64,000 nt of DNA, taken from NCBI RefSeq assembly GCF_000974485.1, contig NZ_BBOM01000008.1, positions 186,001-250,000 of the forward strand. The letters are read 5' to 3'. Shown one piece after another: positions 8,882-17,412 of the stretch. A model generated the notes under the pieces. It saw only the letters and a program-made list of their open reading frames with translations. It searched no databases and was not told the DNA's origin. This DNA is from Streptomyces sp. NBRC 109706. Lineage in GTDB: Bacteria > Actinomycetota > Actinomycetes > Streptomycetales > Streptomycetaceae. Both the position numbers and the translations under genes were made by a program. The number at the start of each line of letters is the position of its first letter. The stretch's first letter is position 1.

Positions 8882-9806
8882 CGTGCACCCACCTGCGACG
8901 CCACTTCCACTGCACCATCGTGAGGGCCAGGGTGACGGCGAACAGCAGCACGCCGATCGCGGCCGCGTAGCCGAAGTCGTTCTGCCGGAAGGCCGTCTGG
9001 TAGAGGAGATAGGAGATGACCGTCGTCTCCCGACCCGGGCCGCCCGAGGTGAGGACCTGGATGGGGACGAACACGTCCATCGCCGCGATCATGGTGATGA
9101 TCGAGACGAGCAGAATCGTCGGCGTGATGAGCGGCAGCGTCACGGATCGGAAGGTGCGCCAGACGCCGGCGCCGTCGAGTCGGGCCGCCTCCCTCAGCTC
9201 GCCCGGCACGCCCTGGAGCGCGGCGAGGAAGAGGATCATGTTCATCCCGACGCCCTTGAAGACCTGGATGACGACGACGGTGATCAGCGCCCAGTCCGGG
9301 TCGCGCAGCCAGTTCGGCCCGTCGATCCCGACCAGCGCCAGCGCGCCGTTGACGCCGCCGTTGTCCGCGACGAGATAGCCCCAGATCAGCACCCAGGCCA
9401 CCGCCGACACGATCACCGGCGAGAAGAACAGCGCGCGGAACGTTGTGATGCCGCGCAGCCGTTGGTTCAGGAGCACGGCCAGGAGCAGCGCGAGGCTGAT
9501 GTTCAGCACCATCAACAGCGCCGTGAAGGTGAGGGTCGTCAGCAGCGCCCCCCAGACGACGTCGTCGCCGAGCAGCCGGTCGAAGTTGTCGAGCCCGATC
9601 CAGCTGAACTCGCCCAGCAGCGGGTTCCACTGATGGAACGCGTACCAGACGACATACCCGAACGGCACGAGCCCGAGCCCGATCACCCCGACGACCGCCG
9701 GCGCCACGAACGCCAGGCCGACCGCCGCGTCGTTCCGCGCCAGCCGGCGGGAGGCGGACCGACGCGGTCCTGCCCCGGCCGTCCCGGGCGTGTCACGCCT
9801 CCTCAT
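8871..9806 (-). CDS. Carbohydrate ABC transporter permease, MalF type
   Basis: A 311-residue inner-membrane subunit. A basic N-terminus leads into the first helix (VGLAFVAPAVVGVIGLGLVP, about residues 31-50). The EAA loop is near residues 200-222 (REAARLDGAGVWRTF then LPLITP). The ATG at 9804-9806 overlaps the stop of the binding-protein gene (ATGA); the longer ORF upstream runs antisense-like through that gene and was not used. It pairs with the downstream MalG-type subunit. Confidence 0.94.
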   Translation of the reverse strand: MRRRDTPGTAGAGPRRSASRRLARNDAAVGLAFVAPAVVGVIGLGLVPFGYVVWYAFHQWNPLLGEFSWIGLDNFDRLLGDDVVWGALLTTLTFTALLMVLNISLALLLAVLLNQRLRGITTFRALFFSPVIVSAVAWVLIWGYLVADNGGVNGALALVGIDGPNWLRDPDWALITVVVIQVFKGVGMNMILFLAALQGVPGELREAARLDGAGVWRTFRSVTLPLITPTILLVSIITMIAAMDVFVPIQVLTSGGPGRETTVISYLLYQTAFRQNDFGYAAAIGVLLFAVTLALTMVQWKWRRRWVHDEV

Positions 9807-11110
9807 TCGCCGAGTGAGGGCTCGATCGACGAGCAGACGTCGGCCAGGACCGCCTCGACGTCCGCTTCCGGGGACCACAGGGAGTCCATCGACGCCCGGA
9901 TGGTGTCGGCCATCGCGCTCAGACGTGGGTGGCCGACCTTGGTCGTCGCCGTGCGCGCCGGGTCGATCAGGGTCTCCTGGAGTTGCTCCTCGGTGAGCGT
10001 CGGCGCCGCCGCCCGCAGCGTCTCGACGGTGAGCAGCGACTCGCGCGGCGGGGGGAAGAACCGCGCGAGCTTCGCCGCGTTCTCCGGGTTGGTGAAGTAA
10101 GCGAGGAAGTCGGCCGCCACTTCGGGGTGGTCGCCGTTGGCGAGGACGCCGATCCCGGCCTGGCCCATCACCGGGACGGTGCCGGCCGGCCCTTCGGGCA
10201 GCGGCACGAAGTCCCACTCGAAGGCGTCGCCGAGCCCGGCGGACAGGCTCAACTGGCCGATGCGGAAGGCCGCCTGGCCGGAGGCGAAGTCGACCGTCTC
10301 ACCGACCGCGGGGAACGCGCGGTGGTCGTAGACCTGCGCGTGGTACCACTCGAAGAAGGCGACGCTCTCCGGGCTGGTGTACGCGCATGTCGTGCCGTCC
10401 TCGCTCCAGGGCCTGGCCCCCCAGGCCAGACCGAGCGGCGTGATGGCGCCGTTGGGCAGCGCGTACGGGTCGTCGACGCTCAGCTGGATGCCGGCGACTC
10501 CCTCACCCTCGGCAGTCGCGGACGCGACCTCGGCGAGGCGGTCCCAGGTCCACCCGCCGCCGGCGATCAGCTCGCGCGGGTCCGGCTGTCCTGCCGCGGC
10601 GAGCAGATCGGCGTTGACATAGACGCCGAACGGGCTGGTGGAGAACGGGTAGGCGTAGAGCGCCTCGCCGTCCCGCCACAGCTCGGTCGCGGACGGCACG
10701 AGGTCTTCGACGTCATAGCCCTCGGTCCCGGCGAACACGGGGCCGAGGTCGGTCAGCACGCCGCTGGAGACGAACTCCTCGGCGTAGGACTCGGTGATCC
10801 ACATGAGGTCGGGGGCGTCGCCGCCCGCGATCTGCGTGGTGACGGCGCTCACATAGGTGCCGTCGGTGATCGCGTCGAACTCCACGCCGCTGACCCGGTC
10901 GGGATGGGCCTCGACATAGGCGTCGGCGATCTCCTGAAGGACGGCCTGGTGCTCCTCGTTGCCGCTCCAGGTCGTCATCCGGAGCTGGACAGGCCCGTCG
11001 GCGGACGACCCCTCGTCGCTGCCGGAACAGGAGGTGAGGGTGAACGCGACCGCCAGCGTCGTCGCGGCGGCGACGGCTCTGGGCGTCCGTATGCGGACTA
11101 GGGGCTTCAT
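9803..11110 (-). CDS. Extracellular sugar-binding lipoprotein of ABC transporter
   Basis: A 435-residue binding protein with a lipoprotein signal (hydrophobic residues 12-24, lipobox LTSC with Cys28) and a mature domain of family-1 type (MTTWSGNEEHQAVLQEIADA, PDLMWITESYAEEF, DFLAYFTNPENAAKLARFF). A strong ribosome site AAGGAGG lies nine bases before the ATG. It is the first gene of the minus-strand operon, facing the two FAD oxidoreductase genes across a 258-base divergent promoter region that carries two TGCTATAA boxes. The substrate is unknown; lyase and FAD partners suggest an oligosaccharide or uronate-type ligand (inference). Confidence 0.93.
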   Translation of the reverse strand: MKPLVRIRTPRAVAAATTLAVAFTLTSCSGSDEGSSADGPVQLRMTTWSGNEEHQAVLQEIADAYVEAHPDRVSGVEFDAITDGTYVSAVTTQIAGGDAPDLMWITESYAEEFVSSGVLTDLGPVFAGTEGYDVEDLVPSATELWRDGEALYAYPFSTSPFGVYVNADLLAAAGQPDPRELIAGGGWTWDRLAEVASATAEGEGVAGIQLSVDDPYALPNGAITPLGLAWGARPWSEDGTTCAYTSPESVAFFEWYHAQVYDHRAFPAVGETVDFASGQAAFRIGQLSLSAGLGDAFEWDFVPLPEGPAGTVPVMGQAGIGVLANGDHPEVAADFLAYFTNPENAAKLARFFPPPRESLLTVETLRAAAPTLTEEQLQETLIDPARTATTKVGHPRLSAMADTIRASMDSLWSPEADVEAVLADVCSSIEPSLGE

Positions 11111-11197
11111 GCGTGCGGTCCTCCTTGACTGCGGCGCTCCAGATGGCGTCTCGCTGCGGGGCCCGTCCAGTCAGGGAACGGGAGTTGGCGCCAAAGT

Positions 11198-11242
11198 GTC
11201 GCTTTTATAGCACGTTGCTGCTTGAATGTTGCTGTTATAGCA
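11198..11242. promoter_or_regulatory. Two TGCTATAA-type boxes in the divergent promoter (copies 2 and 3)
   Basis: On the minus strand the boxes read TGCTATAAAAGCGAC (11198-11212) and TGCTATAACAGCAAC (11228-11242). They are in the same orientation and exactly 30 bases apart, about three helical turns. A third copy precedes the IclR gene at 5967-5981. Their position between the importer operon and the FAD genes fits a shared IclR operator controlling both directions. Confidence 0.7.
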
Positions 11243-11368
11243 TTCGGCAGCCGCGATGTCACCCCTTCCGTGAGAGGCGGTGCGCACGGTTGTCCGACCG
11301 GTGTCAGTGAAGCCGAACGCCAATGAATCCGAACGAAGCCAAATGAAACAAAACGAAGGGTGATGCAC

Positions 11369-12982
11369 GTGGAGATCCGGGCAGACGTCGCCATTCTCGG
11401 CGGAGGACTGGGCGGTGTTTCCGCCGCCCTGGCCGCTCTCCAGGCGGGACGCCGGGTGGTGATCACCGAATCGACGCGCTGGCTCGGCGGACAGCTCACC
11501 AGCCAACTCGTCCCCACCGACGAGCACCTGTTCATCGAGAAGGACGGCGCCAACCGCTCCTACCGGACCTTCCGCGACGGCCTGCGCGGCATCTACCGCG
11601 ACCGGTTCCCGCTCACCGACACCGCGCGCGCCGCCCCGCACCTCAACCCGGGCGCCGCCTGGGTCAGCCCGATCAGCACGGACCCCCGCGTCGCCGTGGC
11701 GCTCATCGACGAACTGCTCCTGCCGTATGTGGTCTCCGGCCACCTCACCGTGCTGCGGGAGACGACACCCGAGCAGGTCGAGTCCGACGGCGACCGCGTC
11801 ACGGGCGTGCGGGTGGTGTCCGCCGACGGCACGGCCACCGACATCACCGCGCCGTATGTGCTCGACGCGACCGAGCTGGGCGACGTGCTGGCGCTCGGCG
11901 GCGTCGAGCACGTATCCGGGCGCGAGTCCCGGGAGATGACGGGCGAGCCGAGCGCGGCCGAGACCGCCGACCCCACCGACATGCAGTGCGTCACCTGGTG
12001 CTTCGCGGTCGACCACCTCGACGGCGAGGACCACACCATCGACCGGCCGGACGACTACGCGCGGTTCCGTGACTGGCGCCCGCACCAGATGGACCACAAG
12101 CTGATGCTGGGCTGGGAGGACGGCCTTGACGCCGAGGGCCGGCCCCGGCTGGTGTGGCGGATGTCGCCCAACCCCGACGACGACCCGTCCGCCGTGGACC
12201 CCGACCACCGCAACATGGGCACCACCCCCGACCTGTGGACCTACCGCAGGATCGCCGCCCGCCGGCAGTTCCGCCCCGACTTCTACCGCAGCGACATCAC
12301 CGTCGTGAACTGGCCCATGAACGACTACGCCGGCGGGCCGCTCTTCGGCGTCCAGGACGCGGCCGACCACTGGCGGCAGGCCAAGGAGCTGAGCAGGTCG
12401 GTGCTGTACTGGCTCCAGACGGAGGCGCCCAGGCCCGACGGCGGCACCGGCTGGCCCGGCCTGCGGCTGCGGGCTGATGTCGCCGGCACCGAGGACGGCT
12501 ACGCCATGCACCCCTACATCCGCGAGTCCCGCCGTGTCCTGGCGAAGAAGACGATCACCGAGCAGGAGGTCTCACTGCGGATACGCGGCGACCGGGGCGC
12601 CGCGACCTACCCCGACAGCGTGGGCGTGGGCCACTACTTCTGGATCGACCGGCACGCCTCCACCGTCAGCGGCCGTCACCCGGGCGACCGGCCGCAGCCG
12701 TTCGAGATCCCGCTCGGCGCGCTGCTGCCACGGCGGGTGCGGAACCTGCTGCCCGCCGCCAAGAACATCGGAACGACCCAGATCACCAACGGTTGTTACC
12801 GGCTCCACCCCGTCGAGTGGTCGATCGGCGAGGCCGCCGGCGCCCTGGCGGCGTTCTGCCTCGACCGCGGCACCGAGCCGCACGCCGTGCACGCCGACAC
12901 CGCGCTGCTCGACGAGTACCAGGCGCTTCTCGTCCGGCGCGGCGTCCAACTCCGCTGGCCCGCCGGGCTCCGCTGGAGCTGA
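11369..12982 (+). CDS. FAD-dependent oxidoreductase (FAD_oxidored-like)
   Basis: About 537 residues. It starts with VEIRADVAILGGGLGGVSAA (FAD motif GGGLGG at residues 11-16), continues with ESTRWLGGQLTSQ (the cofactor-adjacent GGQ loop) and ends with LLPAAKNIGTTQITNGCYR and EWSIGEAAGALAAFCLDRG, the usual C-terminal FAD contact. The GTG at 11369 is preferred because GAAGGG lies eight bases before it; ATG 11363 and GTG 11360 are closer alternatives. It is cytoplasmic, transcribed away from the sugar importer, and followed 70 bases later by another FAD enzyme. The substrate is unknown. Confidence 0.87.
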   Translation: MEIRADVAILGGGLGGVSAALAALQAGRRVVITESTRWLGGQLTSQLVPTDEHLFIEKDGANRSYRTFRDGLRGIYRDRFPLTDTARAAPHLNPGAAWVSPISTDPRVAVALIDELLLPYVVSGHLTVLRETTPEQVESDGDRVTGVRVVSADGTATDITAPYVLDATELGDVLALGGVEHVSGRESREMTGEPSAAETADPTDMQCVTWCFAVDHLDGEDHTIDRPDDYARFRDWRPHQMDHKLMLGWEDGLDAEGRPRLVWRMSPNPDDDPSAVDPDHRNMGTTPDLWTYRRIAARRQFRPDFYRSDITVVNWPMNDYAGGPLFGVQDAADHWRQAKELSRSVLYWLQTEAPRPDGGTGWPGLRLRADVAGTEDGYAMHPYIRESRRVLAKKTITEQEVSLRIRGDRGAATYPDSVGVGHYFWIDRHASTVSGRHPGDRPQPFEIPLGALLPRRVRNLLPAAKNIGTTQITNGCYRLHPVEWSIGEAAGALAAFCLDRGTEPHAVHADTALLDEYQALLVRRGVQLRWPAGLRWS

Positions 12983-13052
12983 GCCCCCGCACCGGCCAGG
13001 ATTGTCCGTCGGCCGCCCCGTGGCGGCCCACCCCAAGGAGCCCGAAAAGCCC

Positions 13053-15323
13053 ATGAGTTCACCACGCGACCCGCTGACCGTGGCACCCGCCACCGACCAC
13101 CGCGCGTTCCGCACCGAACACCTCCAGGCCGACACGGTGATCGTCGGAGGGGGGTTGGCCGGGACGTGCGCGGCCGTGACCGCCGCCCGGGCCGGCGCCC
13201 GCGTCGTCCTGGTCCAGGACCGGCCCGTGCTCGGCGGCAACGCCTCCAGCGAGATACGGCTCTGGGCGCTGGGCGCCAGCGCGCAGTTGTCCAACAACAA
13301 CCGGTGGGCCCGTGAGGGCGGGGTCCTCGACGAGATCCTTGTCGAGAACACCTTCCGCAATCCCGAGGGCAACGCCGTGCTCTTCGACACCGTCCTGCTG
13401 GAGAAGGTCGTTGCCGAGCCGAACATCACCCTGCTGCTGAACACCGCCGCGACCGGCGTCACCAAGGAGGGCGAGCGGATCGGCTCCGTCACCGCCTTCT
13501 GCGCCCAGGACTCCACCCGGTACGAACTGGCGGCGCCGGTCTTCTGCGACGCCTCCGGCGACGGCGTGCTCGGCTTCCTCGCCGGGGCCGCGTACCGCAT
13601 GGGCGCCGAGGGACGGGAGGAGTTCGGCGAGCTCTTCGCCCCCGAGGAGTCCTACGGCGCGCTGCTGGGGCATTCGATCTACTTCTACACCAAGGACGTC
13701 GGGGTGCCCGTGCGGTTCACCCCGCCCGGCTACGCGCTGGACGACATCACCGAGATCCCCAGGTGGCGCAGCTTCGACACCACCGTGCAGGGCTGCCGAC
13801 TGTGGTGGATCGAGTACGGCGGCCGGCTCGACACCGTGCACGACACCGAGCGGATCAAGTGGGAACTGTGGAAGATCGTCTACGGCGTCTGGAACCACCT
13901 GAAGAACTCGGGCGCGTTCCCCGAGGCCGAGACGCTGACCCTGGACTGGGTCGGGCTGATCCCCGGCAAGCGCGAGAGCCGCCGGTTCGAGGGCCTTCAC
14001 ATGCTCCGTCAGCAGGACATCGTGGAACAGCGCACCCACGAGGACGCCGTCGCCTCCGGCGGCTGGTCGCTCGACCTGCACCCGGCCGATGGCGTGTACA
14101 GCGCACACGAGGGCAGCAGCCACCTGCACGCGCGCGGGGTCTACCAGATCCCCTACCGCTGCACGGTCAGCCGCGATGTGCCCAACCTCCTGTTGGCCGG
14201 GCGGATCATCAGCGTGACCCATGTCGCCTTCGCCTCCACCCGCGTCATGGCCACCTGCGCCCAGATCGGGCAGGCGGTCGGCCTGGCCGCCGCGTGGTGC
14301 GCCCGGGACGGTCTGCTCCCCGCCGACCTGGTCCACCCCGAGCGGATGCGCGCCCTCCAACGTGAACTCCTGCGCACCGGGCAGCACATCCCCGGACTGC
14401 GGCTCGACGCTCCGGACGACCTTGCCCGGCAGGCCACGCTGACGGCTTCGAGCGAGCTGAACCTGGCCACCATGCCGGCCGACTCTCCCGCGGTGCCGCT
14501 GGACCACTCGCGCGCCCAACTGCTGCCGCTGGCCCCCGGCCGGGTACCGCGGCTGACGCTCACCGTCGACGTGGCCGCGCCCACCACGCTGCGCGTGGAG
14601 ATCCGCACCGGGAACCGGCCCGACGACTACACCCCCGATGTGGTGCTCGCCGCCCGGGACTTCGACCTCGGCGCGGGCGAGGGGCAGCGGATCACGCTCG
14701 ACGTCCCGGCGTCGATCGACGCTCCCCGCTACGCCTTCGTCGTCCTGAGGCGGAACGACGACGTGTCCGTGCGCACCACCAGCCACCGCGTCACCGGCCT
14801 GCTCTCCGTCACGCACACCTCGACCCAGGAGGCGGACCCCGCTGTCGGCCGACCGCGGGTCGAGTTCTGGACCCCCGAACGACGGCCGGGCGGGCGCAAC
14901 CTGGCGTTGTCGATCGACCCGCCGTTGCGCGCCTGGCCGGCGGCGAGCCTCGGCAACGGCCACGCGCGCCCCACCGCCCAGCCCAACGCCTGGGCGGCGG
15001 ACGTCGATGACGACCGGCCCACCGTCCGCCTGCGCTGGGACGCCCCCCGGCGCCTCACCCGCCTGGAACTGAGCTTCGACACCGACTTCGACCACCCCAT
15101 GGAGTCCGTCCTGTGGGGCCACCCCGAGCGGGCGATGCCGTTCTGCGTCCGCCACTACCTCGTGCGCGCCGGCGAGCGCGTCGTCGCCGAACGCACGGAC
15201 AACCACCAGACCCGCGACACCCTCACCTTCGACCCGCCCGTCGACACCGACGAACTCTCCGTCGAGGTGCTGGCCTCCCACGGCGACACCCCACCGGCGA
15301 TCTTCGCCGTCCGGTGCTACTGA
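13053..15323 (+). CDS. FAD-dependent oxidoreductase with C-terminal beta-sandwich extension
   Basis: A 756-residue flavoenzyme. Residues 25-460 are an FAD_oxidored domain (VIVGGGLAGTCAAV at 30-43, RPVLGGNASSEIR, FCDASGDGVLGFLAGA, NLLLAGRIISVTHVA). From about residue 465 a separate beta-rich extension of some 290 residues follows (RVPRLTLTVDVAAPTTLRVE, RPTVRLRWDAPRRL), ending in VDTDELSVEVLASHG. Such extensions look like carbohydrate-contact or dimerisation modules, but the role is not established. The start ATG has AAGGAG 12 bases upstream. It pairs with the preceding FAD gene and completes locus B. The long antisense frame over this gene is a GC-rich shadow. Confidence 0.87.
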   Translation: MSSPRDPLTVAPATDHRAFRTEHLQADTVIVGGGLAGTCAAVTAARAGARVVLVQDRPVLGGNASSEIRLWALGASAQLSNNNRWAREGGVLDEILVENTFRNPEGNAVLFDTVLLEKVVAEPNITLLLNTAATGVTKEGERIGSVTAFCAQDSTRYELAAPVFCDASGDGVLGFLAGAAYRMGAEGREEFGELFAPEESYGALLGHSIYFYTKDVGVPVRFTPPGYALDDITEIPRWRSFDTTVQGCRLWWIEYGGRLDTVHDTERIKWELWKIVYGVWNHLKNSGAFPEAETLTLDWVGLIPGKRESRRFEGLHMLRQQDIVEQRTHEDAVASGGWSLDLHPADGVYSAHEGSSHLHARGVYQIPYRCTVSRDVPNLLLAGRIISVTHVAFASTRVMATCAQIGQAVGLAAAWCARDGLLPADLVHPERMRALQRELLRTGQHIPGLRLDAPDDLARQATLTASSELNLATMPADSPAVPLDHSRAQLLPLAPGRVPRLTLTVDVAAPTTLRVEIRTGNRPDDYTPDVVLAARDFDLGAGEGQRITLDVPASIDAPRYAFVVLRRNDDVSVRTTSHRVTGLLSVTHTSTQEADPAVGRPRVEFWTPERRPGGRNLALSIDPPLRAWPAASLGNGHARPTAQPNAWAADVDDDRPTVRLRWDAPRRLTRLELSFDTDFDHPMESVLWGHPERAMPFCVRHYLVRAGERVVAERTDNHQTRDTLTFDPPVDTDELSVEVLASHGDTPPAIFAVRCY

Positions 15324-15497
15324 CCACGACGGGAGAAGGGGTACGGAGGTCCGGGGCCCGGTACGGGAGCGCGAGGAGGGCCGGGTGGCCGCGGCGCGTT
15401 CTGGGGTGAGTGAGGTTGGGGCGACAGGAAGCGAGCGATTGGCCACGGTCTCCCGTGCACGCCGTTGACGACGCGTCGAATTCGGCCCTCGTGCTAC

Positions 15498-15551
15498 AGC
15501 TGGCTTGCCATGCCAAACTTAGCTGGCTAGCTTGGGGTTGCCAAGCTGGCT
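15498..15551. promoter_or_regulatory. Iterated AGCTGGCT sites in the aldo/keto reductase promoter, candidate HxlR operators
   Basis: AGCTGGCT occurs at 15498, 15521 and 15544, that is, exactly every 23 bases. Dyads are embedded: TAGC-TG-GCTA at 15520-15529, and GCTAGCTTGG-N5-CCAAGCTGGC at 15526-15550 with one mismatched pair. The 10-mer CTGGCTTGCC at 15500-15509 is identical to one arm of the dyad before the hxlR gene. The array ends 28 bases before the aldo/keto reductase ATG, so binding should block or steer transcription of that gene. Confidence 0.7.
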
Positions 15552-15579
15552 GCCGTTCCGTCTGAGGGGACCTTTCCGC

Positions 15580-16635
15580 ATGCGCTACACCACTTTCGGT
15601 CGTCGTTCTGGGCTGCGTGTCTCGCAGTACGCGCTGGGTACGGGGAACTTCGGTACCGGGTGGGGCGTGGGTGCGGAGCGCGAGGAGGCGAAGGCCATCT
15701 TCGAGCGGTTCGTGGAGGCGGGCGGGAACTTCATCGACACGGCCGATGTCTATCAGGGCGGCCAGTCGGAGCAGCTCGTGGGCGAGTTCATCCACGCCGA
15801 CCGCGACGACCTGGTGCTGGCGACGAAGTCCACGGTCGGCGCCCACCCTGGAGGCGGCCTCTCGCGCACCGGCAACAGCCGCAAGAATCTGCGTACTTCC
15901 GTCGAGGCCAGCCTCGGACGGCTGAACACCGACTACATCGACATCCTGTGGGTGCACTACCCCGACGCGCTCACCCCCGTCGAGGAACTCCTGCGCGGGC
16001 TGGACGACCTGGTGTCCCAGGGCAAGATCCTCCACGCGGCGTTCTCGAACTTCCCGGCCTGGCGGGTATCCCGCGCCGCGGCGATCGCCGATCTCTCCGG
16101 CTGGGCTCCCGTAACCGGCATCCAGATCGAGTACAGCCTGGTCGAGCGCACCGCGGACCGGGAGCTGCTGCCCGCGGCCGAGGCCCTCGGGCTCGGCGTG
16201 ACCCTGTGGTCACCGCTGGGCGGCGGACTCCTCACCGGCAAGTACCGGCACAGCGAGAAGGGACGGCTGACGGACTGGAACCGCCTGGTACACACCGAGT
16301 CCACCGAGCAGAAGACCGCCGTCGTCGACTCCGTGATCGACATCGCGGATCAGGTCGGGGCGCCCCCCGCGCAGGTCGCGGTGGCCTGGGTCAACGAGCG
16401 CTCCCGGCGCCTGGCGACATCCTCCGTCCCGATCATCGGCCCGCGGAACCTCGCTCAGCTCGATGACTACCTCGGCGCACTCGATGTCGAACTCGGCACC
16501 GACGGGTACGAGCGGCTGAGCGAGGTCAGCGCGCCCCTCCTCGGCGTTCCTCACGAAGCGAACGCGGCATCGCTGGACGGGCTCCAGGGCGGCGCCGCGG
16601 CGCTTGTCGATGCTCCCGTCGTACCGGTCGCCTGA
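15580..16635 (+). CDS. Aldo/keto reductase
   Basis: A 351-residue NADPH-dependent aldehyde/ketone reductase of the YajO/AKR12-like type. The catalytic tetrad is visible: Asp and Tyr in FIDTADVYQGG (about residues 50-60), Lys in LATKST, and His in ILWVHYPDA. The C-terminal cofactor signature VPIIGPRNLAQLDDYL is present. The ATG has GAGGGGA nine bases upstream; a longer in-frame ORF has no ribosome site. A thioesterase gene follows 13 bases later. The promoter holds a 23-base-spaced array matching the hxlR promoter, which points to control by that regulator. Confidence 0.93.
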   Translation: MRYTTFGRRSGLRVSQYALGTGNFGTGWGVGAEREEAKAIFERFVEAGGNFIDTADVYQGGQSEQLVGEFIHADRDDLVLATKSTVGAHPGGGLSRTGNSRKNLRTSVEASLGRLNTDYIDILWVHYPDALTPVEELLRGLDDLVSQGKILHAAFSNFPAWRVSRAAAIADLSGWAPVTGIQIEYSLVERTADRELLPAAEALGLGVTLWSPLGGGLLTGKYRHSEKGRLTDWNRLVHTESTEQKTAVVDSVIDIADQVGAPPAQVAVAWVNERSRRLATSSVPIIGPRNLAQLDDYLGALDVELGTDGYERLSEVSAPLLGVPHEANAASLDGLQGGAAALVDAPVVPVA

Positions 16636-16648
16636 CCGTCCGCGAGCG

Positions 16649-17167
16649 ATGACCTCCACCAGCGGCCGAGCGGCCCGAACGAAGACCATCAGCTATCAGG
16701 CACCGGAGCCCGACCGCGAAAGACTCTTCGCGCTCTCCGGGCTTGAGCAGTTGCGACAGATCCAGGCGGGGGTTCTGCCCGATCCGCCGATCAGCAGCCT
16801 CTTCGGGCTGAGGATCGTGAACGTCGACGAGGGCGATGTCGTGTTCACTGCCGAGCCCGACGAGTCCCACTACAACCCCATCGGGTCCGTCCATGGCGGC
16901 TTCTTCGCCACCGTCCTCGACACGGCCTGCGGCTGTGCCTTCCACACCACCCTTCCCCCGGGAGTCGGTTACACGACTCTGGAGATCAAGGTGTCCTTCC
17001 TGCGGCCGATCACCGCCGACACGGGCATGGTCACCGCCCACGGCTGGGCCATCCGCAGGGGGCGCGGTGCCGGTTTCACGGACGCCGACATCCGTGATCG
17101 CGACGGACGCGTCCTCGCCACTGCGTCCAGCACGCTTCTCGTGACCCAACCCAGGTCCATACGGTGA
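16649..17167 (+). CDS. PaaI-type hotdog-fold thioesterase
   Basis: A 172-residue cytoplasmic protein with the acyl-CoA thioesterase hotdog motif NPIGSVHGGFFATVLDTACG (HGG near residue 76) and the paired strand GYTTLEIKVSFLRPI typical of PaaI-like enzymes, which hydrolyse acyl- or aroyl-CoA. The ATG at 16649 lies 13 bases after the aldo/keto reductase stop, so both are probably on one transcript. An upstream in-frame Met at 16604 would overlap that gene and is less likely. Its specific substrate is unknown. Confidence 0.88.
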   Translation: MTSTSGRAARTKTISYQAPEPDRERLFALSGLEQLRQIQAGVLPDPPISSLFGLRIVNVDEGDVVFTAEPDESHYNPIGSVHGGFFATVLDTACGCAFHTTLPPGVGYTTLEIKVSFLRPITADTGMVTAHGWAIRRGRGAGFTDADIRDRDGRVLATASSTLLVTQPRSIR

Positions 17168-17412
17168 CGCCCCTTGGGCCGTGGTCCACGTCGCCGCACT
17201 GGCTCGGTAGGCGTGGTTCCTTCTTGGGCCGCGGCGGCCTTTCTCCCTCTCGCCCTCTGGTCCGGCGGAGCGCCCAGCGTGCTCTGCCCGATCTACTCCG
17301 AGCAGTGGAACCCGTTGTGACGAGACGCGCGGCGGCGCTGGAGCCGATCACCCACTCGGTCATGTCTTGCCGCCTTCGGCATGGACAGCCGCGGATCAGG
17401 AAGGCGTGAGGG

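Noticed and set aside
13059..15446. Antisense frame of about 795 codons over the FAD oxidoreductase
   Set aside because: Its composition is Gly/Val/Arg-rich with no motif, and it mirrors the third-position GC of the real gene.
17164..17409. Small frame of 81 codons between the thioesterase and MFS genes
   Set aside because: No ribosome site or family pattern, and overlaps the thioesterase stop; treated as intergenic.
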